Below are positions 8,675 to 16,039 of a DNA stretch of 64,000 nucleotides, piece after piece. The position numbers and the translations under genes were made by a program. The first letter of the stretch is position 1, and every line of letters starts with the position of its first letter. The notes beneath the pieces were generated by a model, which did not search any database, had not been told where the DNA came from, and saw only the letters and a program-made list of their open reading frames with translations. The stretch comes from AP-15 sp963812675 (GTDB lineage: Bacteria > Pseudomonadota > Alphaproteobacteria > ATCC43930 > CGMCC-115725), in assembly GCA_963812675.1 (NCBI GenBank), contig CAWEWR010000002.1, positions 62,001 to 126,000 on the forward strand, in the 5' to 3' direction.

Positions 8675-10257
8675 ACGTCTTCCATGCGTAATCCGTTGTA
8701 GATGCTGTTCACCATCGGGGTATACCCCTTGACGTATGGATGCCAGCAAGTGCCGGAACGGTTGTGCCAAAGGATCGGTCTGGCTGCCTCCTCCGCCAGC
8801 TTGCGCTCGATCGCCCACACCAAATCCTTGCGCTTGACCGGGTCGAACTCCATAGATTGCCGGTCGACCATCTTGTCGAGCTCCGGGCTGCAGTAGCGGT
8901 CGTAATTGCCCTCGGCGCCGCAAGTAAAGTTTTCGTAAAGCGTCTGGTCCGGGTCGTCGAGCCCATTCCCGGTAAGGTTCAGCGCGATCGTGTAGTCGCC
9001 GCGCATGACCCTCGGGAGCCATTGCGCCGTGTCGATCGGGTCGAGCTCACCGTCGATGTAGATCTCCTTCAACTGGTCGATCAGAATGACCGCCGGATCG
9101 CGGTAGGGCGGAATATTGCGCGTCGAGACCGTGATTTTCAGCCGTTTGTCCGGCCCGTAGCCCAGCTTTTGCATGATGCTGCGGGCCTCGGCACGGTTCT
9201 TGGGCACGTCGGGATTGTAGCCGGGCAGAGTCTTCAGCATGTCCGCGGGCATGCCCCATACCCCCTCCGGCGGCGGCAGCATGGCGCCCCCGAAATCGCC
9301 CTTGCCTTCGGTCAACGTATCGACAAAGGCCTTCCGGTCCACCGTCAGCGCCACCGCCCGGCGCAGCTCAGGCTTATCGAAAGGCGCCGCCTCGCGGTTC
9401 ATCATCACGTTGCGATTGACGTTCGACGGCACCAGCGCGCAGGTGGCTTCCGGATCCTGCCGCTTGGCATCCTTCAACAGCGGCACCTGCAGAAAGAATG
9501 GCGAGGTCATGTCGACCTTGCCGGCAACGAAGGCCAGGATGCCGGTCGACGGGTTTCTTATGATCGTATACTCGATGCCGTCGAGATAGGGCCGGCTCGG
9601 CTTCCAGTAATCCGGGTTTCTGGTGACCCGGATGGCCTCGTTGGGCTTGAACTCGACAAATTTGAAAGGGCCGGTGCCGATCGGATGCGAGCGCATATCG
9701 CGCGGCGATACGTGGCACGGGTAGATCGGCGTAAACCCGGATGCGAGCAGTGCGATGAACGAGGGTTGCGGCCGTTTCAGCCGAAAGGTGACCTCGTTGT
9801 CGCCGTTCGGGACGACCTCTTCGAGATTGCGGTACCACGCTTTGCGCGGGTTGATGCGCAGCTTCTCAGTCGACTTGCCGGTCAGCAGATCCCAGGTGCA
9901 CACGACGTCCTTCGCTGTGAAGGGTTTGCCGTCGTGCCACTTCACCCCTTGGCGAAGCCGGAACGTCAGCTGCGTCTTGTCCTCGTCCCACGACCAGTCG
10001 GTCGCGAGATCGGGCACGATCGACGGGAACCCGCTTTGTGGCACGTCCTGCTTGTACATGACGAGGTTGTTGAAGACGCCCATCATCGGGCCCTCGGCTG
10101 CGATCGTCGCCTCCTCGTGGATCGACATGCTCGCCGGGCTGTCGAAGAAATAGACCTTGAGGACGCCCCCCATCTTCTGAGCGAAAGCCGCGTCGCCTGC
10201 GCACAGCGCGCCGAGCAACACACCGGCCGCCGCCAGCGCGCGCAGATTTCCTTCCAT
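8659..10257 (-). CDS. ABC transporter substrate-binding protein, family 5 (first tandem copy)
   Basis: This 532-residue binding protein opens the importer operon. The signal peptide MEGNLRALAAAGVLLGALC is cleaved near AFAQ at about residue 26. The core follows with LTFRLRQGVKWHDGKPFT and the HPIGTGPFKF segment. ATG 10257 has an excellent GGAGGAACAGGGAG leader. A TTG 18 bases upstream is in frame but poorly placed. The downstream paralogue overlaps its last codons. The ligand is unknown, although the conserved DDPDQ and CG-containing C-terminal region shared by both copies suggests similar specificity. Confidence 0.93.
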   Translation of the reverse strand: MEGNLRALAAAGVLLGALCAGDAAFAQKMGGVLKVYFFDSPASMSIHEEATIAAEGPMMGVFNNLVMYKQDVPQSGFPSIVPDLATDWSWDEDKTQLTFRLRQGVKWHDGKPFTAKDVVCTWDLLTGKSTEKLRINPRKAWYRNLEEVVPNGDNEVTFRLKRPQPSFIALLASGFTPIYPCHVSPRDMRSHPIGTGPFKFVEFKPNEAIRVTRNPDYWKPSRPYLDGIEYTIIRNPSTGILAFVAGKVDMTSPFFLQVPLLKDAKRQDPEATCALVPSNVNRNVMMNREAAPFDKPELRRAVALTVDRKAFVDTLTEGKGDFGGAMLPPPEGVWGMPADMLKTLPGYNPDVPKNRAEARSIMQKLGYGPDKRLKITVSTRNIPPYRDPAVILIDQLKEIYIDGELDPIDTAQWLPRVMRGDYTIALNLTGNGLDDPDQTLYENFTCGAEGNYDRYCSPELDKMVDRQSMEFDPVKRKDLVWAIERKLAEEAARPILWHNRSGTCWHPYVKGYTPMVNSIYNGLRMEDVWLDR

Positions 10258-10404
10258 CTCCCTGTTCCTCCACAAGGCTCAGCGCGCCGGCCTCTTCCGG
10301 ACGACGGCAGCCGGTGTTCAGCTTAGCACGTCTCTGCTCTGAGCCGACGAGATCAGAGCGCGTGAAGGAAGCGGAAATGCAAGTTGATCCGCGAATTTGC
10401 CCGT

Positions 10405-10468
10405 GCCGTCCCGGCGGAAGGCCGGTGCCCATGGCTGGGATGGATCCCGGCCTTCGGGAAGACAGGGA
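10405..10468. repeat. dispersed REP-like palindromic repeat (VIPAEAG type)
   Basis: This is an imperfect palindrome with GGCCGGTGCCCATGGCTGGG in the left half and ATCCCGGCCTTCGGGAAGAC in the right half. It resembles the repeat at 38632-38697, which has the same CCGGTGCCCAT core and mirrored CCCGGCC arm. It occupies the centre of the 299-bp gene-free stretch between the importer operon and the hydroxybutyrate genes. Apart from the presumed importer promoter on the minus strand, I see nothing else in that stretch. Confidence 0.7.
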
Positions 10469-10556
10469 ACCATGACCGCCGCCTGAGCCCCAGATATCCC
10501 CTGTGACTTTATTTGTGAGAAGCTGCGCTAGCGGAACCGAGACGGCCAGAGGCTCG

Positions 10557-11339
10557 CTACTCCATGAACCACCCGTGGCTGACCACCAATGACTGGCCGG
10601 TCAGTGCGTTGGTCTTGAAGCCGGCAAAAAACAGGACCGCCTCGGCGACGTCCTCGGTGGTGGTGAACTCGCCGTCCACCGTGTCCTTCAGCATCACGTG
10701 CTTGATGACGTCCGCTTCGCTGATGCCGAGCTCCTTGGCCTGCTCGGGGATCTGCTTGTCGACCAAAGGTGTGCGCACAAAGCCCGGACAGACCACATTG
10801 GCGCGCACATTGTACTGCGCGCCTTCCTTGGCGACGACCCGACACAACCCCAGCAGCCCGTGTTTGGCGGTGACGTAGGGCGCCTTCAGAACCGAGGCCT
10901 CCTTGGAGTGCACCGAGCCCGTGTAGACGATGCTGCCGGATTTCGCGGCGTACATGTGCTTCAGGCAAGCCTTGGTGGTCAGAAAGGCGCCGTCGAGATG
11001 GATCGCCAATAGCCTTTTCCAGTCGGCGAACGGAAAGTCGACGACCGGCTTGACGATCTGGATTCCGGCGTTGCTGACCAGCACGTCGATGCGGCCGTAT
11101 TTCGCCATCGTATCGGCGACGCCCTTTTCGACGGCGGCTTCGTCGGCCACGTTCACACCGACGGCGAACGCGTCGGAGCCCTTGGCCTTGATCTCCCGCG
11201 CAGTCGCATCGGCGGCGTCGAGATTGAGATCTGCGATGACCGGCGTGCCGCCCTGCGCCGCGAAGCGCAATGCGATCTCCTTGCCGATGCCGCTCGCCGC
11301 ACCGGTGATGATCGCGACCTTTCCATTGAATCGGGACAT
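10557..11339 (-). CDS. bdhA: 3-hydroxybutyrate dehydrogenase (SDR family)
   Basis: This 260-residue cytoplasmic NAD-dependent dehydrogenase would interconvert (R)-3-hydroxybutyrate and acetoacetate. The classical SDR pattern is complete: cofactor motif TGAASGIG at 12-19, NAG at 90-92, and catalytic Ser142, Tyr155 and Lys159 in the spacing Y-x3-K. The ending SGQ-type LTGQSLVVSHGWFME is characteristic of PHB-linked 3-hydroxybutyrate dehydrogenases. The gene follows the acetoacetate decarboxylase gene by one base, which places its product acetoacetate directly before the neighbour's substrate. Confidence 0.92.
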   Translation of the reverse strand: MSRFNGKVAIITGAASGIGKEIALRFAAQGGTPVIADLNLDAADATAREIKAKGSDAFAVGVNVADEAAVEKGVADTMAKYGRIDVLVSNAGIQIVKPVVDFPFADWKRLLAIHLDGAFLTTKACLKHMYAAKSGSIVYTGSVHSKEASVLKAPYVTAKHGLLGLCRVVAKEGAQYNVRANVVCPGFVRTPLVDKQIPEQAKELGISEADVIKHVMLKDTVDGEFTTTEDVAEAVLFFAGFKTNALTGQSLVVSHGWFME

Positions 11340-11340
11340 T

Positions 11341-12099
11341 TCAGACCTCTTTCAAATAATCGAACACGACTTCGCCTAGGCCCAGCGTGAGGTCGGTGAC
11401 GTAGTGGGTGGCCGAAACCATCTCGTGCACCGGCAATCGCGCCACGTCGCACAGCGCGTGCTCGAAAAGCTGGATCGCGGCCGGGCCGGCCCACGCCCCC
11501 TTTACGGTGACGTCCTCCATGTAATAGCGCACCAGCTCGCAGACCCGCGGCGTGCAGTCGACATGCGGGATGATCTTGATCATGAAGTTCGGCCGCGCCA
11601 GCGCCTTCACCAGCGGCCCGGGATCGATCTCGCGATGCTTGAAGCCCATCGTCGCGGAGACGCACAACACCGAGCCGTAATGCAAGGTGCAGACGACAAC
11701 GTCGCCTTCGTGCGCTACCTTCGGGCTAGCCAGCTTCTTGGGAAAACCCCAGATCTCCCGGCCACCGGCGATCGGCGCGTTGTCGTCGAGGTACATGGCG
11801 TGCACATAGCCGCCTTCCTGCACATTGCCGTCATTGGTCTTGAACCGCACCGGGATCACTTGGCCGGTTTCGGTGTAATCGCCAAAGCCCGTGGAATCCG
11901 GCATGCGAATGAATTCGTAGGCGACCGTGTCGCCGGTCACCTCCAACGGCTCCGGCACCACCTCACGCAGCCTGTTCGGGTCGGTGCGGTAGGTGATGAC
12001 GACGAACTCGCGGTGGTAGAATTTGTAGGGGCCCGGCGGATAAGCCGGGTCGTTGAGGGGCATCGCGAAAGCGTTGCGGCGAACCTCGGCGAGCTTCAT
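11341..12099 (-). CDS. adc: acetoacetate decarboxylase
   Basis: This 252-residue protein of the ADC family would convert acetoacetate to acetone and CO2. The diagnostic segment GGREIWGFPKKLASPK places the Schiff-base lysine at about Lys121, with the pKa-lowering neighbour Lys122. Upstream VAYEFIRMPDSTGFGDYTE supplies the acidic residues of the pocket. It lies between a patatin-like hydrolase gene (38-bp gap) and bdhA, on one strand. Family members outside solventogens sometimes act on other keto acids, so the acetone assignment rests mainly on the bdhA neighbour. Confidence 0.9.
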   Translation of the reverse strand: MKLAEVRRNAFAMPLNDPAYPPGPYKFYHREFVVITYRTDPNRLREVVPEPLEVTGDTVAYEFIRMPDSTGFGDYTETGQVIPVRFKTNDGNVQEGGYVHAMYLDDNAPIAGGREIWGFPKKLASPKVAHEGDVVVCTLHYGSVLCVSATMGFKHREIDPGPLVKALARPNFMIKIIPHVDCTPRVCELVRYYMEDVTVKGAWAGPAAIQLFEHALCDVARLPVHEMVSATHYVTDLTLGLGEVVFDYLKEV

Positions 12100-12137
12100 C
12101 GGTCAGATCTCCTCAATGACGAATTGATTGCGGCAAT

Positions 12138-13328
12138 CTACTCGCGCCCGTCAAATGCGAGATCGAAGGTGAAGACCCCGTCCGAGCCGATCGGGCGCTG
12201 CAGCACCTCGGGATGGCGCAGCGTGCGCACGGCGTCGTTGTAGCCCGATCTCCAATGCTCTTCCATGGTCCGCCGAGAGAAATCGTAATCCTTGGCGTTG
12301 CCCTCGTAGTCCTTGGCGCGGTAGATCAGCTGGATGAGGTTGTAGAATTTCTCGTCCGCCTCTGCCGCGAGGACGGCTGCTTCGGGCGTCTGCAACAGAT
12401 CGGGGGGCATTTTGGCGAGAAGCTTGGCGGTAGCGCGGCGCAGCAGCTGCTTTCTCTTGAACTGGTCGGTGGCCATCCGGGTGCGGCTCGAATAACGGAT
12501 CTCCTTCTGGCGCGTCTCTGCTTCGAGCAGATTGCGCGGGAACTCGCCGCGGCTGCTCCACAGATCGACCTGAAAGGCGAGCGTGTTCTGCCCCGGCTGG
12601 CTGTCTAGCACCCACTGCAATGGCGTATTGGAGACCAGGCCGCCGTCCCAATAATATTCGCCTTCGATCTCAGTGGCCGGAAAGCCGGGCGGCAGCGAAC
12701 CGCTGGCGATCACGTGTTCCGGATGGATCTGGTAAGCGGCGTTGTCGAAATAAACAAAATTGCCGGTGCGAACATTGACCGCGCCGACGCTGAACCGCAT
12801 TGCGCCGGCATTGATCAAGTCAAAATCCACCAGGCGTTCGAGCGTAGCTCGCAGAGGGGTGACATCGTAATAGCTGATCGCCTCCAGTGTGCCGTTCGGC
12901 TGTAAATAGGGCGGCGGCACGCGCGGTTTGAAGAAATCGGGGGCACCACCCAACAGCGCGCCCAATGAGCGCGCTTGATTGACCACGCCGTGCGCAAACT
13001 CGCCCTTCAGCTGAAGCCACTCCATATCCGGCATACCGAACGGCGGCGTAGTGATGGCTTCCCAGAACTCGCGCAATCTCTCGACACGCTTGTCCGGTGA
13101 GTTGCCGGCTATCAAGGCCGAGTTGATGGCGCCGATCGAAATGCCGGCAACCCAATCGGGATGCAGATTGGCCTCTGCCAGAGCCTGATAGACGCCGGCC
13201 TGATAGGAGCCGAGCGCCCCGCCACCTTGCAGCAGCAAGGCAATGCGCTCGAATGGCGGGCGCTCGGCTACGATATGACTTTTTCGCTGCGAACGCCGGT
13301 TTCCAGACATACGAAGCGCCTCCAGCAT
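12138..13328 (-). CDS. patatin-like phospholipase family protein (DUF3734-type)
   Basis: This 396-residue protein belongs to the patatin-like Ser/Asp hydrolases. It has the oxyanion loop QGGGALGSYQAG (about 34-45), nucleophile elbow GISIG with Ser64, and the Asp of DGG at about 228-230. The C-terminal third (from about 290) is the helical extension found in patatins that co-occur with PHB genes. The substrate may be a lipid or a polyhydroxybutyrate-associated ester. This is inferred from the downstream adc and bdhA genes on the same strand. A second in-frame ATG at codon 7 is also possible. Confidence 0.88.
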   Translation of the reverse strand: MLEALRMSGNRRSQRKSHIVAERPPFERIALLLQGGGALGSYQAGVYQALAEANLHPDWVAGISIGAINSALIAGNSPDKRVERLREFWEAITTPPFGMPDMEWLQLKGEFAHGVVNQARSLGALLGGAPDFFKPRVPPPYLQPNGTLEAISYYDVTPLRATLERLVDFDLINAGAMRFSVGAVNVRTGNFVYFDNAAYQIHPEHVIASGSLPPGFPATEIEGEYYWDGGLVSNTPLQWVLDSQPGQNTLAFQVDLWSSRGEFPRNLLEAETRQKEIRYSSRTRMATDQFKRKQLLRRATAKLLAKMPPDLLQTPEAAVLAAEADEKFYNLIQLIYRAKDYEGNAKDYDFSRRTMEEHWRSGYNDAVRTLRHPEVLQRPIGSDGVFTFDLAFDGRE

Positions 13329-13504
13329 GGCGTACGCGAGGCGAACGCCAGAACTGCGCTGGTGATGCGCTTCCTCCCTGGTGATTATTCGAAACGGCCG
13401 TCAAACGGCACGCTACGCCTGATCGAGGTCGTCTCGGGCGGACTACATTTACGTGCTGTGGCGACCCGGTCAATCCGCTCGGTCGCGATCATTTGCCGCT
13501 GCCG

Positions 13505-14365
13505 CTATCGCCTTCGGAAATAGAGTGCCCGCATGCTGTCGCGCGGGCCGCAAAGTACCGAGGCGAGATAGGCGAGGCCGGCGACCAGCACAATCGACGG
13601 CCCGGAGGGGAGATCGAGGTGATATGACAACACGAGCCCGAAGAACCCCGAGGCAAAGGCCAAGGCGCTGCTCGCGACGCTCAACGTCCACAGCTCACGT
13701 ACCCAGAAACGGGCCGCCGCGGCGGGCAGCATCATCAGCCCGACCGCCATCAGGGTACCGAGCGCCTGAAACCCGGCGACGAGATTCAAGACGACGAGCG
13801 CGAGAAAACCCGTATGCACGAGTCCGCCGCGGCCGCCAACCGCACGCAGGAAGCCGGGATCGAAGCATTCTACAACGAGTGGGCGGTAAATCACCGCCAG
13901 CGAGAGAAGGCTCACGCTGGCAACGGCACCGACCAGAACGAGTGCGGCGTCGTCGATAGCGAGGATCGAGCCGAACAGCAGGTGCAGGAGGTCGACATTG
14001 CTGCCATGAATCGATACCAGCAATACGCCAAGAGCCAACGAGATCAGGTAGAACGCGGCAAAGCTCGCATCTTCGCGCAGCGGCGTCAGCCGGGTCACCA
14101 GCCCGGACAGCAGCGCGACCACGAGGCCCGCGCCCACCCCGCCGAGGCTCATCGCCGGCAGCGACAGGCCGCCGAGAATAAAGCCGAGCGCCGCGCCCGG
14201 CAGAACCGCATGGGACAGCGCGTCGCCCATCAGGCTCATGCGGCGGATCACCAGAAAGGTGCCGATCGGCCCGCAGCCGAGGGCGAGTGCGAGGCAGCCG
14301 ACGAGCGCGCGCCGCATGAACCCGAACTCGGCAAACGGGCCGAACGCCAGATCGTAGAATGTCAC
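13505..14365 (-). CDS. znuB: zinc/manganese ABC transporter permease (ZnuB-like)
   Basis: This 286-residue inner-membrane protein of the ABC-3 family has about eight hydrophobic segments. The conserved stretch RRMSLMGDALSHAVLPGAALGF (about 41-62) matches ZnuB/MntB permeases, as does GTLMAVGLMMLPAAAARFW near 200. It is the channel through which the metal delivered by a periplasmic binding protein crosses the membrane. It follows znuC after a short repeat-containing gap, and the zinc regulator gene heads the operon. No znuA-type binding protein gene is present in the window. Confidence 0.9.
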   Translation of the reverse strand: MTFYDLAFGPFAEFGFMRRALVGCLALALGCGPIGTFLVIRRMSLMGDALSHAVLPGAALGFILGGLSLPAMSLGGVGAGLVVALLSGLVTRLTPLREDASFAAFYLISLALGVLLVSIHGSNVDLLHLLFGSILAIDDAALVLVGAVASVSLLSLAVIYRPLVVECFDPGFLRAVGGRGGLVHTGFLALVVLNLVAGFQALGTLMAVGLMMLPAAAARFWVRELWTLSVASSALAFASGFFGLVLSYHLDLPSGPSIVLVAGLAYLASVLCGPRDSMRALYFRRR

Positions 14366-14440
14366 AGGATGACCATTTGTGCCGCTGACACTCCCATTGC
14401 GCAGGTCCCTGCTTTTCTCCGCTTTGCCGTCACCCGTCTC

Positions 14441-14483
14441 TTCCCCGCGAGCGGGGGAGGGTTAGTGAGGGGGCCGGGAGAGG
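14441..14483. repeat. dispersed palindromic repeat overlapping the 3' end of znuC
   Basis: The hairpin TTCCCCGCGAGCGGGGGAGG (14441-14460) is followed by GTTAGTGAGGGGGCCGGGAG, a combination typical of dispersed alphaproteobacterial repeats. It resembles the arms upstream of purD. The znuC stop codon (14462-14464) and its last few residues (about NLSRPPH) lie within it, so insertion of the repeat seems to have rewritten the gene's tail. Confidence 0.6.
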
Positions 14484-15268
14484 TTCCGGGTAACCGGCCA
14501 GACCGCCCCGCCACGGCCCCGGAACCGGACGCTGATTTCGCTTTCGCCCGACCAGCTCTCGGACATGTGGCGCGCCCGCCGCAAATTTTGCGGTATCAAG
14601 ACTTCCCGCGTCGGTCCCCAAGCGACCGGCTCGCGGGCGAGCAGCAGGGTATCCGGGAAGTAGGCGCGAGCTTGATCGAGGTCGTGCAGTACGGCGGCTA
14701 CGGTTCTCCCTTCTCGGTGCCAGTTCACGATCAAGCGTAGGAGATCCTCGCTGGTTCGCCAATCGACTGCTGCCAGGGGCTCATCCAGCAAAATCAGCTC
14801 GGCATCTTGCACGATCAATCGAGCGAAAAGGACACGCTGGAACTGACCGGCGGACAGGGACTCTATGGGTCGCCGCGCGAACCCCGCGAGGCCGACCGAA
14901 TCGAGAGCTCGTTGCGCTTCCTCGCGCTGCTCCCGGTTCACCGGACCCGCCCATCCGATCCGGCGCCAATGGCCGAGCAGCACGGTTTGGATCACCGAAA
15001 TCGGAACGCGCCTTTCGATTTCAGCGTGCTGAGCGAGATAGGCGATGCCGCTGCCCCCAAAACCGGTGTGCTGGATCAGGCCGTCGGCCGGCCGCAGCAA
15101 GCCGGCCATCCCTTTCATCAGGGTGCTCTTCCCCGCTCCATTGGGACCGGCGATGGCAGTCAGCGAACCGCGGGAGAATTCACCGGTCAGATGATGGATC
15201 GCCGGCCGGCCGTCATAAGCCAAGGTGACATTCTGGAGCATGATCGCGCTACTAGGCGAGCCGCTCAT
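14462..15268 (-). CDS. znuC: zinc/manganese ABC transporter ATP-binding protein (ZnuC-like)
   Basis: This 268-residue ATPase has Walker A GPNGAGKST at 41-49, signature LSAGQFQR at 138-145 and Walker B LILLDEP at 158-164, with an H-loop in VLHDLDQA. It would power the ZnuB channel for high-affinity zinc uptake under zinc starvation. Its start (15268) overlaps the stop of a small membrane ORF as ATGA. The final residues are encoded by a dispersed palindromic repeat, giving a slightly extended, non-conserved tail. A manganese specificity cannot be excluded from sequence alone, but the Fur-type regulator upstream favours zinc. Confidence 0.9.
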   Translation of the reverse strand: MSGSPSSAIMLQNVTLAYDGRPAIHHLTGEFSRGSLTAIAGPNGAGKSTLMKGMAGLLRPADGLIQHTGFGGSGIAYLAQHAEIERRVPISVIQTVLLGHWRRIGWAGPVNREQREEAQRALDSVGLAGFARRPIESLSAGQFQRVLFARLIVQDAELILLDEPLAAVDWRTSEDLLRLIVNWHREGRTVAAVLHDLDQARAYFPDTLLLAREPVAWGPTREVLIPQNLRRARHMSESWSGESEISVRFRGRGGAVWPVTRNLSRPPH

Positions 15269-15411
15269 GACAGCGCCCAGTAGATCGCGAGCCAGAGCAG
15301 GGCCGCTGCGATCGCGGCCCTCGCGAGCCGCTCGGTTACGCTCTGTTCGAGCAGGTCACGCTCCAGCAAATTGCGGACACGGCCGAGCACGACCGGCTCC
15401 AACGCATTCAA
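15265..15411 (-). CDS. putative 48-residue single-pass membrane protein in the zinc operon
   Basis: This small ORF exactly fills the space between zur and znuC. Its TTG start (15411-15409) overlaps the zur stop (TTGA), and its TGA overlaps the znuC start (ATGA). The product starts with a charged amphipathic part (RVRNLLERDLLEQSVTERL) and ends with a hydrophobic helix (AAIAAALLWLAIYWALS). This suits a small membrane protein modulating the transporter. No independent ribosome site is evident, so translation would depend on coupling. I do not recognise a family, and chance cannot be ruled out. Confidence 0.45.
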   Translation of the reverse strand: MNALEPVVLGRVRNLLERDLLEQSVTERLARAAIAAALLWLAIYWALS

Positions 15412-15860
15412 CGCTGTACCGAGCGGCAGGCGGGGCACAATCCACGCGCCTCGACGATTTGCCGCTCGACCGCAAAACCTCTGCCCTCCCCCAGGCGGCG
15501 CAGGCTCTGCACGATCTCGTCGTCGCGGAGCTCTTCGGTGGCGCCGCAATCGTCGCAGATCACGAACTGGCTTTCGTGCGGATGTTCGACATCGCAACAG
15601 GCGATGAACGCGCTCGAAGTCTCGACTTTGTGGATCAGCTTGTGCGCGAGCAAGAATTCGAGCGCCCGGTAGACGGTGGGCGGCCCCAGCTTGCCGCGCC
15701 CGCGCCGCAACTCGGCGAGCAGCGCATAAGCGCCCGTCGGCTGATCCGATGAGAGGACCAACTCGAGGACATGCCGGCGGACCGGCGTCAGCCGCGCTCC
15801 GCGCATCTTGCAGATCAGTTGCGCGCGCGACAGCGCGCTTTCGATTTGCCGAGGTGTCAC
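15408..15860 (-). CDS. zur: Fur-family zinc uptake regulator (Zur)
   Basis: This 150-residue Fur-family protein has a winged-helix domain (RLTPVRRHVLELVL then GPPTVYRALEFLLAHKLIHKVE, about 24-80). Two structural CxxC motifs follow, ICDDCG (Cys102/Cys105) and CPAC (Cys142/Cys145), with His-rich CCDVEHPHESQF between the domains. The two CxxC pairs and the linkage to znuCB point to zinc rather than iron. It heads the operon and would repress it when zinc is plentiful, probably through the palindrome at 15897-15909. Confidence 0.9.
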   Translation of the reverse strand: MTPRQIESALSRAQLICKMRGARLTPVRRHVLELVLSSDQPTGAYALLAELRRGRGKLGPPTVYRALEFLLAHKLIHKVETSSAFIACCDVEHPHESQFVICDDCGATEELRDDEIVQSLRRLGEGRGFAVERQIVEARGLCPACRSVQR

Positions 15861-15896
15861 AGCAGCCCTCCAGCAGCAATGCAGGTCGATCGAATT

Positions 15897-15909
15897 GTTA
15901 TAGCATAAC
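15897..15909. promoter_or_regulatory. zur box: Zur-box-like palindrome
   Basis: GTTATAGCATAAC is a 13-bp inverted repeat (GTTAT-AGC-ATAAC) in the intergenic region upstream of zur. It lies 37 bp before the zur start and resembles the TGTTATANTATAACA core of known Zur operators. Its position in the divergent region means it could also affect the exporter gene starting at 16040. Confidence 0.55.
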
Positions 15910-16039
15910 GAACCAGAAAGCCCGAGCTTCTCGGCGATGTCACGAGGCCGCGTGCGTCAGTAGTCCTCGAAGCTGGCCGAAGCCGACGCCGTTACGCTTG
16001 CCAACACCGGTGCCCCGCTCTAACAGTGCCGCGAAAGCC

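Noticed and set aside
8740..10326. A long plus-strand open frame antisense to the first binding-protein gene
   Set aside because: It mirrors the high-GC codon pattern of a confident minus-strand gene and has Arg/His/Asp-rich composition with no motif.
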